Assembly (NCBI RefSeq): GCF_003345295.1
Contig: NZ_CP031055.1
Coordinates: forward strand, 248,001-312,000
From: Vibrio splendidus
Lineage (GTDB): Bacteria > Pseudomonadota > Gammaproteobacteria > Enterobacterales > Vibrionaceae
DNA: 64,000 bases
Direction: 5' to 3'
A model generated the notes under the pieces. It did not search any database, had not been told where the DNA came from, and was given only the letters and a program-made list of their open reading frames with translations. Shown piece after piece: positions 17,853-26,842 of this stretch. The first letter of the stretch is position 1, and every line of letters begins with the position of its first letter. A program made the position numbers and the translations under genes.

Positions 17853-17945
17853 TCTTGTGGGGTGATAGCGCCTTTCACCCCTTAAGATAAATATCAGTGA
17901 TAGTTGTGGCGTCGAAAGTGCAAGCTTTTGAACTAAAACAGGCCA

Positions 17946-17976
17946 AAGAAGAGAAGCACTTGCTTCTCTTTTTTGC
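17946..17976 (+). terminator. Intrinsic terminator after DUF1127 gene
   Basis: AAGAGAAGCA pairs with TGCTTCTCTT around a two-base loop and runs into TTTTT. Confidence 0.8.
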
Positions 17977-18066
17977 TTTTTTAAGCCGTTATGTGTGCTT
18001 TTTTAAGTCGTTATCTAGTAAAGAAAAAGAGTTCTACTACGCTTTATAGAGCAAGGGAGGCTGGCT

Positions 18067-18378
18067 ATGCAAAAGCATCAATTAGACATGTGGTTACATG
18101 GAGAGCACAAAGACTCTTATCAAACACCGAAGGTATACGTTATTGGCTGTTCCGATATCTCGGAATATCTATTAGCAGTGGAATATAAACACAAGCTAGA
18201 ACCGGTAAAGCAAGACGGTGAGCCGCTTCACTTTGGATCCTTGGATCAAGTGAAAGAAGAGTTGCTCCGGCTCGGTTTTGAAAAGGCGTATCTTCGCTTA
18301 CACAACGCCTATGACGAGTTTGGTAATGAGCCAAGCCAAAGCTACTGCGATATTGAACTGGCGCTCAAACCTCATTAG
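18067..18378 (+). CDS. DUF6482 family protein
   Basis: A 103-residue soluble acidic protein with a start supported by GGGAGG ten bases before ATG. I recognise the pattern V-Y-V-I-G-C-S-D-I-S-E-Y-L-L-A-V-E and F-E-K-A-Y-L-R-L-H-N-A-Y-D-E as the small Vibrio and Pseudomonas family DUF6482. Function unknown. It converges on mutH. Confidence 0.65.
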   Translation: MQKHQLDMWLHGEHKDSYQTPKVYVIGCSDISEYLLAVEYKHKLEPVKQDGEPLHFGSLDQVKEELLRLGFEKAYLRLHNAYDEFGNEPSQSYCDIELALKPH

Positions 18379-18464
18379 AGAGCGTTCGTAGCTAGAGATT
18401 GATTCTAGTTACAGGCGGTTTGTAACATACTGATAGTTTGGTCCATCTATGCTAGATAAGAGCT

Positions 18465-19142
18465 CTATGCGTAATGGGTTGTCAGCAATTTATGGGTGAA
18501 TTGAGTCCGTAGATAGAAACCACGTGGCTTAGTCTTGATAGGTTTTCCACTTGCACCGTAAGCTTCTGTTAACACGCGACTGTTGGCCGCTTTTGGTCGC
18601 AAATGCAGTGCTTCGCCGTGTCTTGCTGTTATCTGTTCAACATTACCCAACACGATCAACTCCATCAGTTCTTCCCAGTCTCTTTTCAGGAGTTCGTTTT
18701 CAGCTAGGCTTGGTGTCCAGAGTAATGGGGAGCCAACATGCCTTTCTGCCAGCGGGATCTCTCTTTCTCCCTCAACTGGGATCCACAACACTTTAGACAG
18801 CTTGTTTCGAACGTGACTGGTTTCCCAAGTTATGCCTTGCACGCCCATCAATGGAGCGACACAAACAAAGGTGGTTTCGAGTGGCTTTCCAGAGTAGCCA
18901 ATCGGGATGCTTTTAAGCTCGATACCGAGTTTGGCAAAATCTTGTTCTGGTTTACTGCCAGCGGGCGCACCCAAGTGCCATTCCAATAGTTGTCCAACCC
19001 AGCCTTTATCACGCTTGAGGTCGTTTGGCATCACCATCTCAGCTTCATCGGCGAGCTCTTTAAAGGTCATTCCGGCGATAGCATACGCTCTGTCTAGCAG
19101 CTCTTGTTGTGTTTGTGGTTCTGGTTTCATAATAAAAGACAT
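18465..19142 (-). CDS. mutH: DNA mismatch repair endonuclease MutH
   Basis: This protein nicks the unmethylated strand at hemimethylated GATC in methyl-directed mismatch repair with MutS and MutL. The catalytic D-x6-E-x-K motif is present as D-F-A-K-L-G-I-E-L-K, and the segment R-D-K-G-W-V-G-Q-L-L-E and the Arg-Pro-Lys-Ala-Ala-N-S region match E. coli MutH. I chose ATG 19142 (225 residues, close to 229 in E. coli); ATG 19130 is possible and the longer frame to 19178 is unlikely. Divergent from rppH as in E. coli. Confidence 0.93.
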   Translation of the reverse strand: MSFIMKPEPQTQQELLDRAYAIAGMTFKELADEAEMVMPNDLKRDKGWVGQLLEWHLGAPAGSKPEQDFAKLGIELKSIPIGYSGKPLETTFVCVAPLMGVQGITWETSHVRNKLSKVLWIPVEGEREIPLAERHVGSPLLWTPSLAENELLKRDWEELMELIVLGNVEQITARHGEALHLRPKAANSRVLTEAYGASGKPIKTKPRGFYLRTQFTHKLLTTHYA

Positions 19143-19232
19143 GATCAAAAAAATGATTTTACCAGAAGTTATCACCATATGACGACTGGTTAAGAAATGA
19201 TCTCCTTGTTAGGAAAGGGATCAAACTCATGG

Positions 19233-19710
19233 TTATCCACAGGACATAAAGGTAATTAATTGAAATATTAATTTAGTGGATAAATAAACAGGGGTTTATG
19301 GTGGATTAAATGCTTGCCAAATGGGGCTCAAAATGAATCTTTCGCTTACTAGTGTGGATAAACATCGGAGTGGTTGATCTTTAACCATGTTCTGTTTTTG
19401 AAAGATCTTTTACTTTTTTAATGTTTTTAAAAATGAAATTCTAATTCTAATTAATTGATTTTTAATTAAATAAATTATATTTACTCGACTTGGTGTTTTT
19501 GATGTTGATGAATCTATGGATTAAAAAAAACGATTGCGGGTAATTCTTCACATAGTTATTCACAGAAAAGGTGAATAAATGTGGTCTATGTCTCACTCTT
19601 GTGTGGGTAACTAGAATTTGAGCAAAACTTATCCATATTCTTAGTTAATATTCATAAATATAGCGCTTGTCACGTCACTAAGTTTGCTCCGATTGGGGAT
19701 ATGTGGAAAA
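19233..19710. promoter_or_regulatory. DARS2-like cluster of DnaA boxes
   Basis: The AT-rich mutH/rppH gap carries four matches to the DnaA-box consensus TTWTNCACA: TTATCCACA at 19233-19241 (+), the same at 19353-19361 (-), TTATTCACA at 19556-19564 (+) and TTTTCCACA at 19702-19710 (-). One-mismatch boxes lie at 19275-19283 (-), 19570-19578 (-), 19602-19610 (-) and 19629-19637 (+). The pair at 19556 and 19570 faces inward with five bases between. A full IHF consensus (AATCAATTAATTA on the minus strand) lies at 19448-19460. In E. coli DARS2, which regenerates ATP-DnaA with IHF and Fis, sits in exactly this mutH/ygdP(rppH) gap. It also contains both gene promoters. Confidence 0.75.
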
Positions 19711-19746
19711 ATCAGAGTAATTAAAAATTTAGATAGAGGTTGGCCA

Positions 19747-20265
19747 GTGATAGATGGCGATGGTTACCGATTAAATGTTGGTATTGTAATCTGTAACAAC
19801 CATGGTCAGGTCTTCTGGGCTAAACGATACGGGCAACATTCATGGCAATTCCCTCAAGGGGGAATAGATGAAGGTGAAACTCCGGAACAGGCAATGTACC
19901 GCGAGTTGTATGAAGAGGTTGGCCTTACTAAAAAGGATGTAAAGATCGTCGCGACAAGTCGTCATTGGTTACGCTATAAGCTGCCCAAACGACTGGTTCG
20001 GTGGGATTCTAAACCTGTCTGTATTGGACAAAAACAGAAGTGGTTCCTTTTACGCTTAGATTGCGATGAATCGCAGATCAATATGCAGCGTGGAAGTACA
20101 CCTGAGTTTGATGGTTGGCGTTGGGTGAGTTACTGGTACCCAGTTCGACAAGTTGTTTCTTTCAAGCGAGATGTTTACCGTCGAGCGATGAAAGAATTCG
20201 CATCTTTAGCAATGCCGTTTAAAGAGCGAAAAACAAAAGGAAAACGCAAATTGCGTAGAGGTTAA
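19747..20265 (+). CDS. rppH: RNA pyrophosphohydrolase RppH
   Basis: A 172-residue Nudix hydrolase that removes pyrophosphate from mRNA 5' ends and so starts RNA decay. The Nudix box G-G-I-D-E-G-E-T through R-E-L-Y-E-E-V-G-L is complete. I chose GTG 19747, giving V-I-D-G-D-G-Y-R-L-N-V-G, the family start, with AGAGG before it; the frame is open back to 19684 but that part has no homology. Followed two bases later by ptsP. Confidence 0.95.
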   Translation: MIDGDGYRLNVGIVICNNHGQVFWAKRYGQHSWQFPQGGIDEGETPEQAMYRELYEEVGLTKKDVKIVATSRHWLRYKLPKRLVRWDSKPVCIGQKQKWFLLRLDCDESQINMQRGSTPEFDGWRWVSYWYPVRQVVSFKRDVYRRAMKEFASLAMPFKERKTKGKRKLRRG

Positions 20266-20267
20266 GC

Positions 20268-22517
20268 ATGCTCAGTCAACTAAGGGAAATAGTTGAACAC
20301 GTATCAAGAGTTGAAGATGTGTCGACGGCTCTTGATATTTTGGTTAAAGAGACATGCAGTGCGATGCAGACGGAATGTTGCACCGTGTATTTGGCAAATA
20401 ATGATATGCAGCGTCTTGAGTTGATGGCAACTCAAGGCCTGATCTTCAAAGGCAATAGCATTCACATTGGTTTTGACGAAGGTCTGGTTGGCCTTGTCAA
20501 AAGAAGTGCTGAACCTATCAACCTTGCACAAGCGTCTGCTCACCCTGCTTATAAGTTTTTTCCAGAGCTTGGAGAAAAGGTTTATCACTCTTTTCTCGGC
20601 ACTCCGATTATCCATCGTAAGCAAGTGCTTGGCGTATTGGTCATTCAACAGAAGTCTCCTCGTTTATTCAGTGAGATGGAAGAATCCTTCCTTGTCACAC
20701 TCTCAGCACAACTTGCGGTTATTGTGGCGCACGCTCAAACTCAAGGCCATTGGCTTTTAGAGCAACAGAAGCTACCTAAGATTAAAGGTATTGCAGCTTC
20801 ATCGGGCGTTGCGATTGGTGATTTATGGTGGGATAACACTCAGCCTGAACTCACCGATGTTTATCCAGCATCGACGCTTAATGTTGAAAGAGAGCATGAA
20901 ATGCTGGCAGTCGCCGTCGAAAATGCTCTCAATGACTTTAAGCGAATGCGAAAGCGCCTAGACAGTGAAATCAATAAAGACGCGTTGGCGATCTTTGACC
21001 TGTTTACTCACTTACTCAACGATCCAATGTTACGTAAGGATCTTAAGAGCCAAATCCAGAAAGGCGATAAAGCCGATTGGGCATTAAGGCAGGTTGTTGA
21101 GAGCTACTCGAATCGCTTTGCTCGTATGTCAGACGTGTACCTTCGTGAGAGGGCACAAGACATCCGAGAGCTTGGTCAAAGATTGCTCTATTTCCTTCAC
21201 AATTCTGAACATGAACTTCGCACGCTAGATAAGCCAATTATTTTGGTGGTTCGAGAGTTAACGGCTTCGGTATTGGCCTCTATTCCCAAAGAAAAACTTT
21301 TAGCTGTTATTTCTTTGGAAGGGGCGGCGAACTCACATGCCGCGATTTTATCTCGAGCTTTGGGTATTCCTTCTGTTATGGGGGTTAACCTAAATCTTGC
21401 TCAAGCTAATGGTAAGCAAGCGATTGTCGACGGGTATAGTGGCGAGATCTTTATTGAGCCGACTCAAAACCTGCTCAAAGAATATCAAGGGCTGATTTTA
21501 GAAGAGAGTGAGCTCTCTTCTATGGTCAATCGAGAACTATACTTACCAGCAAAAACGCAAGACAACCAGCAAGTCGAGATCCTGCTTAATGCGGGCTTGA
21601 GTGCCGACACCAATATCGCTATCAACCAAGGCGTTGATGGGGTGGGGCTGTATCGAACCGAAATTTCTTTCTTGTTGCAGCAGAGGTTTCCGTCAGAGGA
21701 CGAACAGTTCAAGCAATACCGTTCTGTACTCGCGAGCTACCCTGAGAAGCAAGTGGTGATGCGTACACTCGATATCGGTGGCGATAAGGCCTTACCTTAT
21801 TTTCCAATCGAAGAGGACAACCCATTCCTTGGCTGGCGTGGTATTCGTTTTACGCTCGATCATCCTGACATCTTTATTATTCAGTTACGTGCCATGCTAC
21901 GTGCGAGCTGTGAAAGCCATAACTTGAGTATTTTGCTGCCGATGATCTCTGGTGCTCAGGAACTGGATGACGCGCTACAACTTATTGAACAAGCGTATGA
22001 CGAAGTGCATGAGCTTGATAACCGAGTGCGTATGCCTCGCGTTGGTATCATGATTGAAGTGCCATCAATGCTTTACATACTGCCGCTGATTGCTGATAAG
22101 GTCGACTTTGTTTCAGTCGGTACCAACGACTTAACTCAATATTTATTAGCGGTTGATCGGAACAATTCACGAGTATCTGATGTCTATGAATCAATGCACC
22201 CAGCGGTGATCATGGCATTAAAACAAATTCATGATACTTGTAAGCAACATCAATTACCTGTGTGTATTTGTGGCGAGCTAGCCGGTGATCCTATGGGCGC
22301 GTTGTTACTGATTGGGTTGGGGTATGAGGCGTTAAGTATGAATACCTCAAATGTCGCGAGGACTAAATATTTGATTCGCCAATCTAACTTGAGTGAATTA
22401 CAGGATTTGGCAAATAGAGCGCTTTCAAAACCATATGGTAGTGACATATATAGTATGATGCTGAACTATTTCGAAGAGCGTGAATTTACAGGCTTCATTC
22501 GAGCAGGTAAAAAATAG
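20268..22517 (+). CDS. ptsP: PEP-protein phosphotransferase PtsP (EI-Ntr)
   Basis: A 749-residue enzyme I paralogue. An N-terminal GAF domain (about 1-160) precedes the EI N-terminal domain, the phosphohistidine swivelling domain (G-A-A-N-S-H-A-A-I-L-S-R-A-L-G-I-P) and the PEP-binding barrel with R-T-E and the catalytic Cys in C-I-C-G-E-L-A. It passes phosphate to NPr and EIIA-Ntr, linking nitrogen status to regulation. Length matches E. coli PtsP. Cotranscription with rppH is likely given the two-base gap. Confidence 0.95.
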   Translation: MLSQLREIVEHVSRVEDVSTALDILVKETCSAMQTECCTVYLANNDMQRLELMATQGLIFKGNSIHIGFDEGLVGLVKRSAEPINLAQASAHPAYKFFPELGEKVYHSFLGTPIIHRKQVLGVLVIQQKSPRLFSEMEESFLVTLSAQLAVIVAHAQTQGHWLLEQQKLPKIKGIAASSGVAIGDLWWDNTQPELTDVYPASTLNVEREHEMLAVAVENALNDFKRMRKRLDSEINKDALAIFDLFTHLLNDPMLRKDLKSQIQKGDKADWALRQVVESYSNRFARMSDVYLRERAQDIRELGQRLLYFLHNSEHELRTLDKPIILVVRELTASVLASIPKEKLLAVISLEGAANSHAAILSRALGIPSVMGVNLNLAQANGKQAIVDGYSGEIFIEPTQNLLKEYQGLILEESELSSMVNRELYLPAKTQDNQQVEILLNAGLSADTNIAINQGVDGVGLYRTEISFLLQQRFPSEDEQFKQYRSVLASYPEKQVVMRTLDIGGDKALPYFPIEEDNPFLGWRGIRFTLDHPDIFIIQLRAMLRASCESHNLSILLPMISGAQELDDALQLIEQAYDEVHELDNRVRMPRVGIMIEVPSMLYILPLIADKVDFVSVGTNDLTQYLLAVDRNNSRVSDVYESMHPAVIMALKQIHDTCKQHQLPVCICGELAGDPMGALLLIGLGYEALSMNTSNVARTKYLIRQSNLSELQDLANRALSKPYGSDIYSMMLNYFEEREFTGFIRAGKK

Positions 22518-22525
22518 GATTTAAC

Positions 22526-23317
22526 GTGTCATATGAACTGATAGGCTTGTTAGCGGGCCTTGGTGCTATTGTTGGTGTTTTAGCGGGCTTGCTAGGCATT
22601 GGCGGTGGCTTGCTGGTAGTTCCTGCCTTGCTGTTTTTGCTTCCTAAAGCGGGTATTCCTCAAGAGTTTGCGATGCAAATGGCATTGGCTACCTCGTTAT
22701 CAACCATTATTGTTACCTCAGGGTCGTCTGCGATTAACCATTTAAAATTGGGTAATGTGGAGCTTTTTGTCGTTAAGTGGTTGATGCCTGGCGTGGTGAT
22801 TGGTGGTTTCTTAGGTTCTTTTGTCGCCGACGTTATTCCTGCTCAATATCTGCCAAAAGTCTTTGGTGTGATTGTCTTGGTATTGGCGTTGCAGATGTTG
22901 TTGTCGATCCGCTCTAAGAGTCAAAAGTTGATGCCGGGTTCAGTTAAGACCATGTTATGTGGTGGCGGTATTGGTTTGGTTTCAAGCTTGGCTGGTATTG
23001 GTGGTGGTTCTTTATCGGTACCCTTCCTTAATCATCACGGTGTGGAAATGCGCAAAGCGGTTGGCTCATCCTCTGTATGTGGTTGTGTTATCGCGATTTC
23101 GGGAATGTTAGGCTTTATTTGGCATGGCTCTTCTGTCGATGATCTTCCGGCGTATAGCTTGGGTTATGTTTATCTACCGGCTTTGATCGCGATATCTTGT
23201 ACCTCAGTTCTGACCACACGAGTTGGCGCTAAACTGGCCACTCAATTACCAACCCCCGTGCTGAAGAAATTCTTTGCGGTATTTTTAATGTTTATAGCAG
23301 CCACTATGCTGCTGTAG
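22526..23317 (+). CDS. TauE/SafE-family membrane transporter
   Basis: A 263-residue polytopic membrane protein with about eight segments and the glycine-rich repeats L-L-G-I-G-G-G-L-L-V-V-P and L-A-G-I-G-G-G-S-L-S-V-P in each half, diagnostic of the TauE/SafE (DUF81) family of sulfite or sulfonate exporters. The substrate cannot be told from sequence. It begins eight bases after ptsP and precedes lgt, so it is probably part of that operon. Confidence 0.88.
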   Translation: MSYELIGLLAGLGAIVGVLAGLLGIGGGLLVVPALLFLLPKAGIPQEFAMQMALATSLSTIIVTSGSSAINHLKLGNVELFVVKWLMPGVVIGGFLGSFVADVIPAQYLPKVFGVIVLVLALQMLLSIRSKSQKLMPGSVKTMLCGGGIGLVSSLAGIGGGSLSVPFLNHHGVEMRKAVGSSSVCGCVIAISGMLGFIWHGSSVDDLPAYSLGYVYLPALIAISCTSVLTTRVGAKLATQLPTPVLKKFFAVFLMFIAATMLL

Positions 23318-23375
23318 TGTCTTTTCTGTTAGCTGTTGAGTTAACCGTTATTCAATTTTAGATAGAGAGCCAAGT

Positions 23376-24197
23376 ATGTCTCAGGGTTTTATCGAATTCC
23401 CAAATATCGATCCTGTTCTTATTGAACTAGGACCAATCTCAGTTCGTTGGTACGGCCTAATGTACCTTGTCGGTTTTATGTTTGCTCTTTGGTTAGCAAA
23501 TCGCCGAGCTGATCAACCCGGTAGTGGTTGGACTCGAGAGCAAGTATCAGACTTACTGTTTGCCGGCTTTCTAGGTGTGGTATTGGGTGGTCGTATTGGC
23601 TACGTACTTTTCTACAACTTTGGCCTTTTCATTGAAGATCCACTCTACCTATTTAAGGTATGGACTGGCGGTATGTCTTTCCACGGTGGTTTGATTGGTG
23701 TGATCACCGCGATGTTTTGGTATGCCAAAAAGAACGGTCGAACCTTCTTTGGTGTCGCTGACATGATTGCACCATTAGTGCCATTTGGTTTAGGTATGGG
23801 GCGTATGGGCAACTTCATGAACAGTGAGCTATGGGGGCGTGTGACTGATGTGCCATGGGCGATTGTATTCCCTAACGGTGGTCCACTTCCTCGTCATCCA
23901 TCTCAGCTTTATGAAATGGCGCTTGAAGGTATTGTACTGTTCTTCATCTTGAACTGGTTCATCAAAAAGCCGCGCCCTCTTGGTTCTGTATCAGGGTTAT
24001 TCCTAGCAGGATATGGTACATTCCGCTTCCTAGTTGAATACGTACGTGAACCTGATGCTCAGCTAGGTTTGTTCGGTGGATTTATCTCTATGGGACAAAT
24101 TTTGTCACTGCCAATGGTTATCATCGGTGTGCTGATGATGGTTTGGGCATACAAGCGTGGTCACTACAAAGATGAATTACCACAACAAACGAAGTAA
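23376..24197 (+). CDS. lgt: Prolipoprotein diacylglyceryl transferase
   Basis: A 273-residue inner-membrane enzyme that moves a diacylglyceryl group onto the lipobox Cys, the first step of lipoprotein maturation. Signature motifs: M-S-F-H-G-G-L-I-G around residue 100 and the Lgt signature G-R-M-G-N-F-M-N-S-E-L-W-G-R around residue 141. Seven membrane segments are visible. It precedes thyA by nine bases as in many gammaproteobacteria. Confidence 0.95.
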   Translation: MSQGFIEFPNIDPVLIELGPISVRWYGLMYLVGFMFALWLANRRADQPGSGWTREQVSDLLFAGFLGVVLGGRIGYVLFYNFGLFIEDPLYLFKVWTGGMSFHGGLIGVITAMFWYAKKNGRTFFGVADMIAPLVPFGLGMGRMGNFMNSELWGRVTDVPWAIVFPNGGPLPRHPSQLYEMALEGIVLFFILNWFIKKPRPLGSVSGLFLAGYGTFRFLVEYVREPDAQLGLFGGFISMGQILSLPMVIIGVLMMVWAYKRGHYKDELPQQTK

Positions 24198-24206
24198 GGA
24201 ATTGGT

Positions 24207-25058
24207 GTGAAACAGTATTTAGATCTCTGTCAGCGTATCGTTAATGACGGTACTTGGATTGAAAATGAACGCACAGGCAAGCGCTGCCTAACCGTAATCA
24301 ATGCTGACCTTGAATATGATGTTGGTAATAACCAATTCCCACTGGTAACAACACGTAAAAGTTTCTGGAAAGCCGCAGTTGCTGAGCTGCTTGGCTATAT
24401 CCGCGGTTACGACAATGCTGAAGATTTTCGTAAGCTAGGGACTAAAACTTGGGATGCGAATTCTAACCTGAATGAAGCATGGCTGAATAACCCTTACCGC
24501 AAGGGTGAAGACGACATGGGCCGGGTTTATGGCGTTCAAGGACGTGCATGGGCAAAACCTGACGGCGGTCATATCGACCAACTGAAGAAGATTGTTGATG
24601 ATCTAACAAACGGCATTGATGACCGCGGCGAGATCTTAAACTTTTATAACCCAGGTGAGTTCCACATGGGTTGTTTGCGTCCGTGTATGTACAGCCACCA
24701 CTTCTCTCTACTTGGTGACACTTTGTACCTAAACAGTACTCAGCGCTCTTGTGATGTTCCATTAGGCCTGAACTTCAACATGGTGCAAGTGTATGTGTTC
24801 CTAGCAATCATGGCGCAAATCACTGGTAAAAAAGCGGGTGTGGCTTACCATAAGCTGGTTAATGCTCATATCTACGAAGATCAACTCGCACCTATGCGTG
24901 ATATCCAGTTGAAGCGTGAGCCTTTAGCGGGGCCAACATTCCATATCAATCCTGAGATTAAGTCTTTAGAAGATTTGGAAACGTGGGTGACGATGGATGA
25001 CTTCTGGGTTGAAGGCTACGAATGCCACGAAGCGATTAAGTACCCATTCTCGGTTTAA
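24207..25058 (+). CDS. thyA: Thymidylate synthase ThyA
   Basis: A 283-residue enzyme converting dUMP to dTMP with methylenetetrahydrofolate. The nucleophile is Cys160 in L-R-P-C-M, and the phosphate-binding Q-R-S-C-D (179-183) and N-F-N region are present. It is longer than E. coli ThyA (264) and has Met after the catalytic Cys where E. coli has His, marking the divergent Vibrio type. GTG start at 24207 with AAGGAATT before it. Confidence 0.92.
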   Translation: MKQYLDLCQRIVNDGTWIENERTGKRCLTVINADLEYDVGNNQFPLVTTRKSFWKAAVAELLGYIRGYDNAEDFRKLGTKTWDANSNLNEAWLNNPYRKGEDDMGRVYGVQGRAWAKPDGGHIDQLKKIVDDLTNGIDDRGEILNFYNPGEFHMGCLRPCMYSHHFSLLGDTLYLNSTQRSCDVPLGLNFNMVQVYVFLAIMAQITGKKAGVAYHKLVNAHIYEDQLAPMRDIQLKREPLAGPTFHINPEIKSLEDLETWVTMDDFWVEGYECHEAIKYPFSV

Positions 25059-25068
25059 TCTAATCTGC

Positions 25069-25128
<60 letters not shown>

Positions 25129-25156
25129 AAAGGTTGCCTCTGCGCAGCCTTTTTTA
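25129..25156 (+). terminator. Intrinsic terminator after thyA
   Basis: AAGGTTGC pairs with GCAGCCTT (one wobble) around CTCTGC and is followed by six T. Confidence 0.75.
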
Positions 25157-25230
25157 TTTCTGATGCTTGTCTTGCTTACCATTCGTAAAACCAATAATCT
25201 TGAGTGGTCTTTTCTAACCACAGAACTACT

Positions 25231-26625
25231 ATGACTCGCTCGCATTGCTTTGTATTGCAACACGACTTTCCTATTGCTTTCTACCCTGATAAAAACCAGT
25301 TGGTGATTGATAGTGAAGAGATTCATTTAGAGCCACTACAAGCAAGGCTGCTCAGCTATTTCATCGAGAAGCGTGGGCAAGTGGTTAGTACGCAGCAGAT
25401 AGCTGCTGATGTCTGGCAAAGAACCCAAGTGTCTGACAACTTGGTCAGACAGGTCATCAGTTTATTGCGCAGTCAGCTTCAGGATAAAGCACGTCCGTAT
25501 CGCATCATTCAAACCATTCCTAAGCAAGGTTATCTGTTTGATATTGAGATAGTTCAGCCTAGCGTTGAGACTACTCCTGTAGAAGATATACTCCCACCTG
25601 AAACCAAAGTTGTTGTTTCTAAGCCCAAAAATAAAACTATCGTCTTTATTACAACCGCTGTATTAGCGTTGGGTTTGATCGCAATTTTGGCATGGAAAAG
25701 CGATGCCCCAACCAATGACACTGTGGGTATTTCCGCTAATCAAAGTAATGTGATTCCCGTTTATATCCATGATATTACGCTCGATTCTGCGGACGATTAT
25801 GAGATGTCGGAAAGTGTATACAACTATCTTTTCTATGGATTGAATTCGGCTAAAAACTTATCAGGTTACCACTTCTCTCAGCTATCGAAACAGGGCAAGC
25901 AGTCACTTGCCAATAATGGTGTCGAACTTAAAGGTTGGCTCAAGAAAAAGGGCGGTGACTATGTACTGAGCGTGCTGATACAAAACAACCGCCAGCCCAA
26001 TCAAAGCCAGAAAGTGGAAAAGAGCTTTAGCCAAGACAACTTCTTTGATGCTATTGGGGATGTGATTCTTGAGATTAAAGCTATTATTGCCCCAATGAGT
26101 TCAGAATACGGCGTAGTCAGTCATCGAGTGACCGCTATTGATAACTACGATGATTGGAAGGTTATTTCAGAGGGGATATCGCTTTTCTACCAAGGCAAAG
26201 GTGGACAGCCATTTGCAGAGATCGCACTTCAGTTGGATACGATTCAACAGCAAGGAAGAGACAATTATCTGGTCAATGCCTTATTGTCGTATTCGGAATC
26301 TTTGGCTTATTTGCAAAGTCATGAGCAAGAAGATCGCGAACATGCACTGCAACTGGCAAAGCAAGCCTTTGAGATGAATCCGCGTTGTGATATTGCCAAC
26401 CTTACGTTGGGTCTTGCACTGTTAATCAACCAACATGCTAATCAAGCTTTCCCTTACCTTTTTTATGCTGCCGAAAGTACACCGAGCCCAATCAGTTTTT
26501 ATCTACTTAGTGTGGCTGACAAGCTGTCGGATAACCCCGAAGGTTCGCAATACAACTATCAGCGCTATACCGAAGTGAAAAAAGAGTATAATGGCCAACT
26601 GTTTGATCTTATTGAATCTTTATAA
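25231..26625 (+). CDS. CadC/ToxR-like membrane transcriptional regulator
   Basis: About 464 residues. Residues 1-105 form an OmpR/ToxR-type winged helix (L-E-P-L-Q-A-R-L-L-S-Y-F and the recognition helix V-S-D-N-L-V-R-Q-V-I-S-L-L-R, then G-Y-L-F). A single membrane helix follows near residues 143-163, and the rest is periplasmic with helical TPR-like repeats near the end. CadC-type proteins sense a periplasmic signal and bind DNA directly. The signal and targets are unknown. ATG 25231 is the likely start; GTG 25204 adds nine residues. The membrane protein gene downstream may be a target. Confidence 0.8.
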   Translation: MTRSHCFVLQHDFPIAFYPDKNQLVIDSEEIHLEPLQARLLSYFIEKRGQVVSTQQIAADVWQRTQVSDNLVRQVISLLRSQLQDKARPYRIIQTIPKQGYLFDIEIVQPSVETTPVEDILPPETKVVVSKPKNKTIVFITTAVLALGLIAILAWKSDAPTNDTVGISANQSNVIPVYIHDITLDSADDYEMSESVYNYLFYGLNSAKNLSGYHFSQLSKQGKQSLANNGVELKGWLKKKGGDYVLSVLIQNNRQPNQSQKVEKSFSQDNFFDAIGDVILEIKAIIAPMSSEYGVVSHRVTAIDNYDDWKVISEGISLFYQGKGGQPFAEIALQLDTIQQQGRDNYLVNALLSYSESLAYLQSHEQEDREHALQLAKQAFEMNPRCDIANLTLGLALLINQHANQAFPYLFYAAESTPSPISFYLLSVADKLSDNPEGSQYNYQRYTEVKKEYNGQLFDLIESL

Positions 26626-26842
26626 AAAACAAACCTTTCCTAAACCACATAATTCTCTTTGAAGTGAAGACGTTGAGTTACCGCTAATAGTAACGGCTCT
26701 TCCGCAAGGTTTTCTTGTGCCGACAGGCTTCTCAACATGTTTGATTATTGTTTGGACTCAGGCTCGATTGCCTTGCATCAAGCGTAAAAACATCGACTTC
26801 CACATACTGGTAACCAAATCATTAATTATTTGGGGTACACAC

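Noticed and set aside
19233..19710. Origin of replication
   Set aside because: Many DnaA boxes and AT-rich DNA, but neither oriC neighbours (mnmG, mioC) nor rctB-type features are present; the mutH/rppH place fits DARS2 better.
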